Shown here one piece after another: positions 7,352 through 14,182 of a DNA stretch of 16,627 bases. Position 1 is the first letter of the stretch; every line of letters starts with the position of its first letter. Both the position numbers and the translations under genes were made by a program. The notes beneath the pieces were generated by a model. It was given only the letters and a program-made list of their open reading frames with translations. It had not been told where the DNA came from and did no database searches. Source of the stretch: Caryophanales bacterium UBA6768 (GTDB lineage: Bacteria > Bacillota > Bacilli > Bacillales_D > Amphibacillaceae); the NCBI GenBank assembly GCA_002453315.1, contig DKGO01000215.1:1-16627 (forward strand). Direction: 5' to 3'.

Positions 7352-9820
7352 ATGTCTTTAAGTAAATTTAAAAAGTCAAACGATTTTACAGCAGTCCGGA
7401 AATTTACCAACCGCGATAAACCTTTAGAGGTATTTAATACTTCTTTAAGGGAGGTGATTAGTGGGTCAAGACAGTTTAAAGTCATCGTTTATTACGGATA
7501 CGGCGGAATCGGTAAATCAACTTTGTTAAATGAGTTAAATTCCTCATTGCGGGAAAATACAAACAGGAAACTATTGAGAAAAGTTCATCCAGTTCACATT
7601 AGTTTGGATGCCTTTGAATATAATTCCCCTATAGAAATTTTATCATCGATTAGAAAACAGTTGAAAATTCCAACCATTTTATTTGATTATGCGGTTATAA
7701 GATATTACTCTCTCCAAGGGAAATCTGTGGGGGATGTAAAAAGGTCCATTGGTACAGATAGTATCCTTTTTGAAGTTTTAAACTTTGGTGCCAATATTAG
7801 TGGTGCAGTGATACCGTTGAATTTAATTTTTAAATCTTTCCTAAACATTAAGGATAAATATTACACTATGTTATCAAAATATAAAAGCAACATTAAAGAA
7901 ATTAGTGATCTAAATGAAATGGACTTGTTTGACAGACTGCCACATTATTTAGGTTTAGCCATTGAAGAGGCTGTTATTCAAAATGAAACGACACATGTTT
8001 TTTTTATGGATGCCTATGAAACAATTTTAAAAAAGACCGAAAATAAAGCCGTTTCTAGATCATCTGAAGAATGGATAAAGGAATTTATTGGTTCAAGTGA
8101 AAATGGCTTATTTGTCTTATCCAGCAGGGATTATATTAAATGGGAAGAAACTAATCCAAGATGGGGAGAATACCTAGAACAACATATTTTAGGGTCATTA
8201 AGTGATGATGATGCAGATTATTTTTTAAAGCATGTTCCAATAAAAGAGGCGGAAATTAGGAATGAAATAATAAAATCAGCTAAAGGGGTTCCGCTGCACC
8301 TTGATTTATGTGTTAATATATATGAATTAAAAAAGTCGAAAAATGAGATGTTAAATTCTAGTGACTTTATTAGTGCTGACAACGAGGTAATTGATAGATT
8401 TTTAAGACACTTAAATGAAGAAGAAAAGGAATTAATGAAATTTTTATCAATCCTTGAAATATTTACTTACGAATATTTTAGTCATCTCATCCATTATTTC
8501 TCCGTTGGATATGCAACGACAAAATTTCCAACATTCATTAAAAGGTCAATAATTAGTACCATTGATATTGAAAACGGACTTTATAAAATAAATGAAAGTG
8601 TTAGTTCCCACATTGTTGTGTATTTAGATGGGAAATTCATATCGCAAATTTTAAAGGCAACATTAGAATATATCTACAGCCAAATAAACAATGATAATGA
8701 TGAAATTATTTTTAAGTACTTTGTAAAACTAACGAGTAAACACTATATTATTCAATCGCCATCATTATCCTATGTCGAAAAATATATAGAAGTATCGTTT
8801 TATTTCATCAATAAAGGATATTGGAACAGTATCGGAAATTCAATATTAATTACAATAAACTTGCATACATCAAAATTATTGAAAAATGCTTTAAATATTA
8901 TTATGGCAGTATTTTATAGAAGGACAAACAGTATATCTACTGCTAAAGAACTAATGGAAACGGTTGAAGTAAGAAAATCATTTCTAGGCAATGCGAAATT
9001 GTCAGTTTTGTTTCAAAAAGCAAATATCACTAGACTTTCGGGTAATTACATTGATACAAACAAGGCTTATCATGACTTGATGTTAAAACTTGATGGCATG
9101 AACGAATATGAAAATTTATCTATAAAAGTTAAAAGGCAATTTTCAGATTTAAAGTTTTTATTAGGTGATTTCACAAATTCACTTAAATTAATTGAGGAAA
9201 TTTTAGACAAAGATATGCAAATTAATGAGCTAGCGGAAACTATTAGAATAAAAGGACATATTTATAGGTTTAATTGGTTTCTAGAAGATGCGGAAATTGA
9301 ATATAAGAAGGCACTACAAATTGCCAAGGATAATAATATCATTAGTCTTGAGGGGAAAATATACACTAACTTAATTGAAACATATTGCTGGAATAATCAG
9401 GAAGAAGCCATAAAAATTTTTGGTAAGGCAATAGAGATTAACGAAATGCTTAATTCCTCAATCGAACTTGGGAAAATATATGCTGCAATAGCTATTTCTT
9501 ATCGGGGGTTAGATTCGGAAAAGGCAAAAGAATTTGCGCAAATGGCAATTGATATACAAAATAAAAGTGGCTATCAATCTGGTGTTTTATTTGGTTACTA
9601 TGCATTGGGAATTATTGAAATGACAAATAATGAATTGAATCTTGACCATCCAACATGGCATAAAATTAATCTTTTAATAGGTGATTTACAAGTCTATCCT
9701 TTTTTAATGTTGCCATTTTTGCTTAAAATAGGCTGCCAAGGTAGGATTAATAAATTAATCAATTCAATCAGTTTATTAAAGGTTGAGAGAACTATCAAGA
9801 TGATTGATAACTTTGTTTAA
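7352..9820 (+). CDS. STAND-class P-loop NTPase with C-terminal TPR-like repeats
   Basis: The protein is 822 residues from ATG 7352, with GGGGG 6 bases upstream. An in-frame start at 7313 inside the preceding gene has no such site. A short N-terminal arm leads straight into Walker A GYGGIGKST (49-57). Walker B is VFFMDAYE (216-223), with D220 and E223. A sensor-like SSRD (257-260) and a GxP motif, KGVPLHL (311-317), follow, as in NACHT/NB-ARC proteins. After a probable winged-helix segment (about 350-430), residues about 550-790 are helical and read as TPR-type repeats (for example GHIYRFNWFLEDAEIEYKKAL). Such proteins are oligomerising molecular switches in signalling and anti-phage defence, with the repeats sensing a ligand. 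No N-terminal effector domain is present, so the partner oxidoreductase may supply the output or input. It could equally be a transcriptional activator of the MalT type, though no DNA-binding tail is seen. Confidence 0.85.
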   Translation: MSLSKFKKSNDFTAVRKFTNRDKPLEVFNTSLREVISGSRQFKVIVYYGYGGIGKSTLLNELNSSLRENTNRKLLRKVHPVHISLDAFEYNSPIEILSSIRKQLKIPTILFDYAVIRYYSLQGKSVGDVKRSIGTDSILFEVLNFGANISGAVIPLNLIFKSFLNIKDKYYTMLSKYKSNIKEISDLNEMDLFDRLPHYLGLAIEEAVIQNETTHVFFMDAYETILKKTENKAVSRSSEEWIKEFIGSSENGLFVLSSRDYIKWEETNPRWGEYLEQHILGSLSDDDADYFLKHVPIKEAEIRNEIIKSAKGVPLHLDLCVNIYELKKSKNEMLNSSDFISADNEVIDRFLRHLNEEEKELMKFLSILEIFTYEYFSHLIHYFSVGYATTKFPTFIKRSIISTIDIENGLYKINESVSSHIVVYLDGKFISQILKATLEYIYSQINNDNDEIIFKYFVKLTSKHYIIQSPSLSYVEKYIEVSFYFINKGYWNSIGNSILITINLHTSKLLKNALNIIMAVFYRRTNSISTAKELMETVEVRKSFLGNAKLSVLFQKANITRLSGNYIDTNKAYHDLMLKLDGMNEYENLSIKVKRQFSDLKFLLGDFTNSLKLIEEILDKDMQINELAETIRIKGHIYRFNWFLEDAEIEYKKALQIAKDNNIISLEGKIYTNLIETYCWNNQEEAIKIFGKAIEINEMLNSSIELGKIYAAIAISYRGLDSEKAKEFAQMAIDIQNKSGYQSGVLFGYYALGIIEMTNNELNLDHPTWHKINLLIGDLQVYPFLMLPFLLKIGCQGRINKLINSISLLKVERTIKMIDNFV

Positions 9821-10087
9821 TATTAAAAATCGAATAACTTATAATGTTTTTTAAATAAACCCTAAATAAACCAAACATTAACTTATTTAAGCTATGTATA
9901 AACAGGGAGGAATCACCCATATGTGCCTTCAGTTCTTTCATGATTCATGGTATTCATCATAATCGTTAATCATCTGATATATTTCTTCTGTTTAATTAAA
10001 TTGCTTCATAAGATGTTGCTTAATCATATTCGGTCTTTTTTCTAAAATGATATATATAAGATAATACAATACTTACCATAAACTAAG
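9821..10087. other. 3' untranslated stretch after the STAND gene
   Basis: No gene of meaningful length. A strong GGGAGGAA site (9905-9912) precedes ATG 9921, but the frame stops after 13 codons (MCLQFFHDSWYSS). On the minus strand a 17-codon open piece ends in INDYDEYHES. Both look like remnants. Confidence 0.4.
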
Positions 10088-10131
10088 CTAGTTGATTGCA
10101 AGATTTATAGTAATGATCAACTAGTTTTTTT
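10088..10131 (+). terminator. Rho-independent terminator of the oxidoreductase-STAND unit
   Basis: CTAGTTGAT (10088-10096) pairs with ATCAACTAG (10116-10124), a perfect 9-bp stem, followed directly by seven T. It is about 270 bases past the STAND stop and is the first terminator after it. Confidence 0.8.
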
Positions 10132-10253
10132 ATTGCTAGATTTTGATCATTACATCTGCCACATCGCTACCAACCCCCCTTGGAGAAATTCACCATATGC
10201 ATCCCTGGTAATGTCGGGCAACTGTATTCACCCTACAAAATGTCGCAAATTCG

Positions 10254-11135
10254 TTATCCAACATACTTCCGCTCCTCCCACCAATCAGGGAGGATTTCCT
10301 TTTGTCTAGGTTTACTAGGGATCCGCCATCCCCGCTTCCGTCGAAAATCCTCCTCTGCCTTCTCAACGTCCAATAACGTAAACAGCCGCTCTTTATGCCA
10401 GTTCCGCAAAATCCCCCGTACATATTTCCAAATCAAATGTCCACTATGTATCGCACGAATGATTGCCTCACACACTAACGTATCACCCATAATTTCTGCC
10501 CAATGATAAAGTTCATCTGCCTCACTATCAACCGGCTCTCCAAAATGATCTTCATAAAAACAGTACGTGGAAAAACATAATTGGTATTCGTTCTTCTCCA
10601 CCGGTTCCTCACTATATAAATATTCCCGCACCATATCGAACAATGCCCCTCCATCCACCTCATCCACTTCTTGATGATGATTGGAACATGACGGGACTGT
10701 GGCAACTTCCATATTGCTCTCAACTTCTATGGCTATCTCTTCAACGTGACAACTATTATTTTCTACCCGGATATTTTCACTGCTCCCAGCACTTTTTCCT
10801 GTAGACACCTCCTGCCCATTCGTCTCAATTCTTTCCACCTCGGCTCGTTCACGCCTTGCCACAAGGGACACCATCTCATATAGCGGTGCATTGGTGTCTT
10901 GTGGTGTATACAAAATAAACCCTTTATCCCGCAATTCCAATCTTGCACGCTTAAACGTACTAAGGGGCAATCCTGACTTCAACCGAAGGGTTGACGCAGC
11001 TACCGAAAAACGCTTCACCCAATGGGCCCGATTGTTCACATGCATCATCGCAAACCAAAGTGAAATTGCACTTGGTGTCAAAGGATTTGTTTCCAATCTA
11101 ACATAAAATTCATTGATTTCCCGTATGTAATTCAT
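10254..11135 (-). CDS. DnaD-domain replication protein (phage-type replisome organiser-like)
   Basis: The protein is 293 residues from ATG 11135, which has AAGGAG 9 bases upstream. GTG codons at 11138 and 11141 are too close to it. Residues 1-90 look like a winged-helix domain (FSVAASTLRLKSGLPLSTF, RARLELRDKGFILYTP), as in phage replisome organisers. A low-complexity acidic linker spans about 95-165. The C-terminal region (about 185-260) fits a DnaD/DnaB_2 domain, including the signature Y-x3-IL-x-NW (YVRGILRNW, 238-246). Such proteins remodel DNA and recruit the DnaC/DnaI helicase loader at origins in Firmicutes. The gene is clearly more GC-rich than the genes on either side, which suggests transfer. 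Its upstream region carries a promoter and a three-box ComK-type site. The chromosomal dnaD is usually shorter and next to nth, so this is an accessory relative. Confidence 0.85.
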   Translation of the reverse strand: MNYIREINEFYVRLETNPLTPSAISLWFAMMHVNNRAHWVKRFSVAASTLRLKSGLPLSTFKRARLELRDKGFILYTPQDTNAPLYEMVSLVARRERAEVERIETNGQEVSTGKSAGSSENIRVENNSCHVEEIAIEVESNMEVATVPSCSNHHQEVDEVDGGALFDMVREYLYSEEPVEKNEYQLCFSTYCFYEDHFGEPVDSEADELYHWAEIMGDTLVCEAIIRAIHSGHLIWKYVRGILRNWHKERLFTLLDVEKAEEDFRRKRGWRIPSKPRQKEILPDWWEERKYVG

Positions 11136-11168
11136 CACCACTTACTCCTTTTCACATAAATTAATCCC

Positions 11169-11197
11169 ATCATAAAGTAAGTAAATGGATTTGACAA
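11169..11197 (-). promoter_or_regulatory. Promoter of the DnaD-domain gene
   Basis: On the minus strand TTGTCA (11197-11192) and TATGAT (11174-11169) are 17 bases apart, about 34 bases before the start codon. A second possible promoter reads TTGACA (11331-11326), 17 bases, TAATTT (11308-11303), upstream of the box array. Confidence 0.65.
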
Positions 11198-11201
11198 AAA
11201 C

Positions 11202-11310
11202 CCTAATTTCGTAAATCGTGCGAAAAATTCAATTTTGTCCTAATAAAATTCAATTTTAAGATTACTTTATATGGAAAAATTCAATTTTTGCGCAAAAAGA
11301 CGAAATTAGG
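11202..11310. repeat. 11-bp inverted repeat enclosing the AT-box array
   Basis: CCTAATTTCGT (11202-11212) and its exact reverse complement ACGAAATTAGG (11300-11310) bracket the three AAAATTCAATTTT boxes. Just inside the right arm is the perfect 14-bp palindrome TTTTTGCGCAAAAA (11285-11298). The arrangement is that of a compact regulatory or origin-like element. Confidence 0.75.
11224..11288. promoter_or_regulatory. Triple ComK-type AT-box (K-box) array
   Basis: AAAATTCAATTTT occurs exactly three times, at 11224-11236, 11245-11257 and 11276-11288. Each is a perfect AAAA-N5-TTTT, the AT-box bound by a ComK dimer in Bacillus subtilis. The gaps between boxes are 8 and 18 bases, two of the three spacer lengths (8, 18, 31) known for functional K-boxes, which put boxes on the same helix face. 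The array starts 26 bases upstream of the -35 box of the DnaD-domain gene, a normal activator position. Two ComK-family genes lie in this window. Alternatively the copies could be iterons of a replication origin. Confidence 0.7.
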
Positions 11311-11334
11311 TACCTTTTGCATTTCTGTCAACAC

Positions 11335-11368
11335 CAAAAAAACACGGAATCAAAAATCTTCATTCCGT
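11335..11368 (-). terminator. Minus-strand rho-independent terminator
   Basis: On the minus strand ACGGAAT pairs with ATTCCGT across an 11-base loop (11368-11344) and is followed by G and seven T. It insulates the DnaD-gene promoter from upstream transcripts and lies 28 bases after the 24-codon frame at 11396-11470. Confidence 0.7.
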
Positions 11369-11395
11369 AGTTATAGTAATAAACGTATTATATAT

Positions 11396-11470
11396 TTATT
11401 TTATTGTTTTCTTTTTGTTTATTAATGGGCCCATCACTTGGCTCAGGGATCGGCCCACAGATTGGCTCAT
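11396..11470 (-). CDS. Possible 24-residue peptide
   Basis: ATG 11470-11468 opens a frame of 24 codons beginning MSQSVGRSLSQVMG and ending in a lysine-rich tail. AAAGGGG lies about 11 bases upstream, and a clear terminator follows 28 bases after the stop, so start, stop and terminator are in a gene-like order. The DNA contains an imperfect 21-base direct repeat (GGCCCA...TTGGCTCA twice, about 11428-11470), which produces the repeated Ser-Gln pattern. No family is recognised. It could be a small regulator or simply chance. Confidence 0.25.
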   Translation of the reverse strand: MSQSVGRSLSQVMGPLINKKKTIK

Positions 11471-11669
11471 TACTTTTTTAACCCCTTTGGTCTGTCAAGT
11501 TATCCCCAAATTAAAAAACATCCAATTTTTATGCCACCTACACAATCAATAACACGATAGTATATATAAACAGAATTGGTAATGTATATTAAAATCACTT
11601 TTTCAAACCCTTTTCATTACTAAAGTTCTAAAATAGAGGAGGGAAAATCATTTTTATAGGAGAATCGAC

Positions 11670-12143
11670 ATGAAAAGCATAAAAGAAGCATATAAAATCA
11701 CGAACAACACTATTGCTATATTACCCGCAAAGCAAATAGAATTTGATAGTTACGTATTTGAACTGAATCGAAAAATATGCGTCAAAAAAACACCCCTTCA
11801 ACTAATAAAGGAAGCGTGTATCGATTACTGGTCAACCTTTTATGGTAGACGTGACGTAGTCATGAAACGTATGGGATACAAACAGAAGGTCCCAATTCCA
11901 ATCAGCACAAAATATGGGATCGTCGCATTCCCAACCCATAATATAAACTCATTTGAATGTGCATGGTTATTTACAGAACATATAAGAAAAATTCAACAAC
12001 ACCCAAATCATCCAGATAGAAGTCTCGTTATATTTACGAATAGAAAGACCCTTCCATTTGATGTATCATTACATATTTTACAATCTCAATACAAACGGTC
12101 ATTGAAATTGAAGTATGCAATTATGGAAGGGAAGATTTACTAA
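11670..12143 (+). CDS. ComK-family protein, short paralogue 1
   Basis: The protein is 157 residues from ATG 11670, with GGAG 7 bases upstream. It aligns with ComK over nearly its whole length: TIAILPAKQ at the N-terminus, the core CIDYWSTFYGRR (48-59), YKQKVPIPIS, and the conserved FPTH followed by C-x-W (CAWLF). ComK is the DNA-binding master regulator of competence and binds paired AAAA-N5-TTTT boxes. Bacillus subtilis ComK has 192 residues. This protein stops before the region that holds the MecA-binding FMLYPK motif and the C-terminal tail, so MecA-ClpCP control is probably absent. One perfect AT-box (AAAATCACTTTTT, 11591-11603) lies 66 bases upstream, but no second box is at a standard spacing. 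The TAA stop falls inside a repeat-like sequence (12139-12156). Confidence 0.85.
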   Translation: MKSIKEAYKITNNTIAILPAKQIEFDSYVFELNRKICVKKTPLQLIKEACIDYWSTFYGRRDVVMKRMGYKQKVPIPISTKYGIVAFPTHNINSFECAWLFTEHIRKIQQHPNHPDRSLVIFTNRKTLPFDVSLHILQSQYKRSLKLKYAIMEGKIY

Positions 12144-12156
12144 AGGGCTCTACCCC
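12139..12156 (+). repeat. Degenerate GGGGTCTGACCCC-family repeat at the comK paralogue stop
   Basis: ACTAAAGGGCTCTACCCC is a decayed copy of CACTAAAGGGGTCTGACCCC. Its TAA is the stop codon of the preceding gene. With the inverted half-copy at 12202-12213 it forms a pair facing each other across 45 bases. Confidence 0.45.
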
Positions 12157-12201
12157 TTAAGGAAATAATGACAATTGCTTTTTATCCATTTGTTTTCCAT
12201 C

Positions 12202-12213
12202 TCAGACCCCTTT
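12202..12213 (-). repeat. Half-copy of the GGGGTCTGACCCC repeat at the SLOG gene stop
   Basis: On the minus strand AAAGGGGTCTGA is an exact match to the left half of the repeat and encodes the last residues and stop of the SLOG gene (K-G-V-stop). It is inverted relative to the copy at 12139-12156. Confidence 0.6.
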
Positions 12214-12663
12214 CAAAAAATCAACATCGTTCATTGAGTTAATTGTGTAAAATTGTCTTTTTATCGTCAGATAGACAAGGACTTTTTTATTAAAATTTAT
12301 TAAATTAATAATATTATTAAATGTACCCCTGCTTTTGCCATTCCAGATCATAAATCCATAGTCTGATTCCTTTACCATTGCCAGATCCTTTGCAGCATAA
12401 AAATTAAATCCTTTCACTTCCGGATTTACCATGACCTTTTCAACATCCCAATGACCGACATTATTTCTTACTTTTCCATTTGATGCAAATACTTTAACAT
12501 TATCATAGTGATGCGAATGAAGGTAGATCTGAATTTCTTTATCTATTCCAACAGCATCCCCTACCAATACCGTAAAGTTATTAGCTCTTATTTTATCTAG
12601 TCTTTCAGTCAATTTACTATTCAAGCTTTTAACAGCCCTTGGTCCAGCTATAAATACCTTCAC
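12202..12663 (-). CDS. SLOG-type Rossmann nucleotide-binding protein
   Basis: The protein is 153 residues from GTG 12663, giving the clean start MKVFIAGPRAV. AGGAGG lies 8 bases upstream and is formed by the last two Arg codons of the preceding gene. An earlier GTG at 12672 overlaps that site. The fold pattern is a first strand ending in AGPR, then LVGDAVGIDKEI (the G-D-A-x-G-x-D motif of the SLOG/DprA-like superfamily) and DYGFMIWNGKSRGTFNNI near the C-terminus, a nucleotide-sugar-binding motif shared with deoxyribosyltransferase-like proteins. SLOG proteins bind or hydrolyse nucleotides and are common in conflict systems. It is the last gene of the toxin-antitoxin operon and is coupled to the phosphoribosyltransferase. 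Its stop codon TGA lies inside a GGGGTCTGA repeat core. Confidence 0.75.
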   Translation of the reverse strand: MKVFIAGPRAVKSLNSKLTERLDKIRANNFTVLVGDAVGIDKEIQIYLHSHHYDNVKVFASNGKVRNNVGHWDVEKVMVNPEVKGFNFYAAKDLAMVKESDYGFMIWNGKSRGTFNNIINLINFNKKVLVYLTIKRQFYTINSMNDVDFLKGV

Positions 12664-12668
12664 CCATA

Positions 12669-13346
12669 TCACCTCCTTGTTTTTGTTAAGGTAAGTACAT
12701 AAATATTTTTTATGTTCGAATCAGTCCTTAATGCCTTTACAGCCGCATTTAATGTTACACCAGTCTGATACAAATCATCAATTATTAATATATTATAGGG
12801 TCTCTTTGCATTTCTTTTCATCATAATTGAATTTAGCACTTTATTTTTATCATAAAGGGAAAGATTTTTTGATTGTTCAGTATCTTTCTTCACCAACACA
12901 TCGATGAAAACGTCCCTTTTCAAATATTCTCCTACCCTTTTGGCTATTATAAATACAGGTTGAAAAATCCTGTTTTCATTACTAGGTGGGGCTGGTAAAA
13001 CAACATCTATATCCGAAATAACCCTCCAGCTAGGAAGGAATGATTCAACTATTTTCATAATGTCATCTAGTTTCGATAAATCCTTATTATATTTTAATTC
13101 ATATAAAAATTCACCTAATAAGGTTCTTTTTGTATCAAATTGTTCACGTCCTAGCATGTCTAACCCTAAATATACACTGGAAATCGTATGATAATTTAGG
13201 GCAAACCCTTCATTCCAGTTACCGTATAATAACACCATTGGAGTACGAGGGTGCAAATAAAAATACGAAGACTGGCAAGAACGATTTCTGATAAACACTA
13301 AAGAGGGTCTGACCTCAATTTCTAAAATAAAAAACTGACAATCCAA
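12669..13346 (-). CDS. Phosphoribosyltransferase-domain protein
   Basis: The signature is NILIIDDLYQTGVTLNAAVKAL near the C-terminus, the PRPP-binding loop h-h-h-D-D-x-x-x-T-G-x-T of type I phosphoribosyltransferases, closest in form to ComFC-like proteins. An upstream domain carries FYLHPRTPMVLLYGNWNEGF and LPAPPSNENR. The open frame gives 225 residues from TTG 13346, but no start has a good ribosome binding site. GTG 13298 (209 residues) is an alternative because the bases before it form a repeat copy (13296-13320), so the first 16 residues may not be translated. Phosphoribosyltransferases join or release a base and PRPP. Together with SLOG proteins they occur in predicted nucleotide-based conflict systems. 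The gene follows the antitoxin by 42 bases and its stop overlaps the SLOG ribosome binding site, so all four genes look like one operon. Confidence 0.78.
   Translation of the reverse strand: MDCQFFILEIEVRPSLVFIRNRSCQSSYFYLHPRTPMVLLYGNWNEGFALNYHTISSVYLGLDMLGREQFDTKRTLLGEFLYELKYNKDLSKLDDIMKIVESFLPSWRVISDIDVVLPAPPSNENRIFQPVFIIAKRVGEYLKRDVFIDVLVKKDTEQSKNLSLYDKNKVLNSIMMKRNAKRPYNILIIDDLYQTGVTLNAAVKALRTDSNIKNIYVLTLTKTRR
13296..13320 (+). repeat. GGGGTCTGACCCC-family repeat at the phosphoribosyltransferase 5' end
   Basis: CACTAAAGAGGGTCTGACCT (13296-13315), then CAATT, matches the consensus with small changes. It lies between the antitoxin gene and the body of the phosphoribosyltransferase. The complement of its first three bases is a candidate GTG start codon of that gene. 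Confidence 0.6.
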
Positions 13347-13388
13347 AATAATGAATTCCCAGCCCTTAATTTTTTTATAATCTTTTCA

Positions 13389-13703
13389 TTAGAAATTAGT
13401 TGCAGCATGTTCATTTTTAGCTAGATAATCACGAATCATTTCCATTAAATTTATGTCTAGAACGTGGAAAATCTTTTCGTATGATTCTATGCTAAGATTA
13501 CCACCACCGCCCTCAGCCCTAGCGATAGTTTTCAAGCTAACATCTGCTTTTTTAGCTAATTCCTGTTGTGTATACCCAAAATCCATTCTTTTTGCGAAAA
13601 TTAAATCACCTAAAAGAGCAGATGTACCAAAGAATGTTTCCTCTAGTTCTGGGTGTATTTTTGTTAATTTACTATTATCTAGTAAATCTCTTCCTTTTTC
13701 CAT
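13389..13703 (-). CDS. XRE-family antitoxin, HigA-like
   Basis: The protein is 104 residues. A helix-turn-helix of the XRE/Cro type spans about 34-90 (RMDFGYTQQELAKKADVSLKTIARAE, then NLSIESYEKIFHVL). The ATG has GGAGG 8 bases upstream and directly follows the TAA of the toxin gene with no gap, so the pair is translationally coupled. Toxin-first order is characteristic of higBA-type modules. The antitoxin would neutralise the toxin by direct binding and repress the operon, and a repeat-rich operator candidate lies upstream of the toxin. No other function is suggested by the sequence. Confidence 0.85.
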   Translation of the reverse strand: MEKGRDLLDNSKLTKIHPELEETFFGTSALLGDLIFAKRMDFGYTQQELAKKADVSLKTIARAEGGGGNLSIESYEKIFHVLDINLMEMIRDYLAKNEHAATNF

Positions 13704-14171
13704 TTAAAATCCCTCCAAGTATTTCTCAGGTTCTCTCTTTACCCGTTGGTACATATTGTATGCCTTATCCCGATAAAGATTTGTTTCGTCTTTTGGCGGT
13801 TTGCGTGTTTTTAGAAACACATAACAAAACACAATATATTCTATGCCATTATATTTATATGGGAAAAACAATAGCCTTAAATGTGCGTTTGATGATATCC
13901 CATACCTCAATTCATAGATGGGGGCTTTAGCCAATGGTTTTGCTAATATATACCTTTTGCTAAAAGATTCATCTCCCACCATTATATCTAATTGTGTATA
14001 TTCCCGACAGAGAACATCCAAATCACTTATGGATAATCTTTTTATCGCAAATTGGATAAATGCCAAATGATATTTGGCATCATTGTCATCTTTAGATTGT
14101 TCTAACAGCCAATCTAAATAATCACCAACATGATCTACCCCGTTGTCTTTTACAGTAATTACTCTTTTCAT
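13704..14171 (-). CDS. HigB/RelE-like toxin (phage Gp49-like family)
   Basis: The protein is 155 residues from ATG 14171, with an alternative ATG at 14186 giving 160; neither has a Shine-Dalgarno site. The C-terminal half has the family pattern: APIYELRYGISSNAHLRLLFFPYKYNGIEYIVFCYVFLKTRKPP, a beta-sheet with the Glu-Leu-Arg strand and Arg in HLRLLFF, then a C-terminal helix with K and R (ETNLYRDKAYNMYQRV). Such toxins are ribosome-dependent mRNA nucleases that cut within translated codons. The N-terminal about 60 residues form a longer helical extension than in minimal HigB toxins. It is first in an operon with its antitoxin and two nucleotide-handling genes, which is more than a plain toxin-antitoxin pair. 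Confidence 0.8.
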   Translation of the reverse strand: MKRVITVKDNGVDHVGDYLDWLLEQSKDDNDAKYHLAFIQFAIKRLSISDLDVLCREYTQLDIMVGDESFSKRYILAKPLAKAPIYELRYGISSNAHLRLLFFPYKYNGIEYIVFCYVFLKTRKPPKDETNLYRDKAYNMYQRVKREPEKYLEGF

Positions 14172-14182
14172 TATTAATGTTA

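Noticed and set aside
9921..9962. 13-codon frame after a strong GGGAGG site
   Set aside because: Too short to support, with no conserved context. Noted only in the intergenic entry.
10180..10506. Plus-strand frame opposite the DnaD-like gene, and the other frames inside 10190-11106
   Set aside because: Shadows of the DnaD-domain coding sequence in its more GC-rich DNA.
11473..11510. ACCCCTTTGGTCTGTCAAG as another copy of the GGGGTCTGACCCC repeat
   Set aside because: Only scattered pieces match and their order is wrong.
11591..11603. AAAATCACTTTTT as a ComK autoregulation site for paralogue 1
   Set aside because: A single perfect AT-box with no second box at standard spacing; single matches are expected in AT-rich DNA.
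12202..13346. Reading the phosphoribosyltransferase and SLOG genes as ComFC and DprA of a competence cassette
   Set aside because: The folds are related, but the SLOG protein is far too short for DprA and has no DprA-specific motifs, and no zinc-finger N-terminus typical of ComFC is present.
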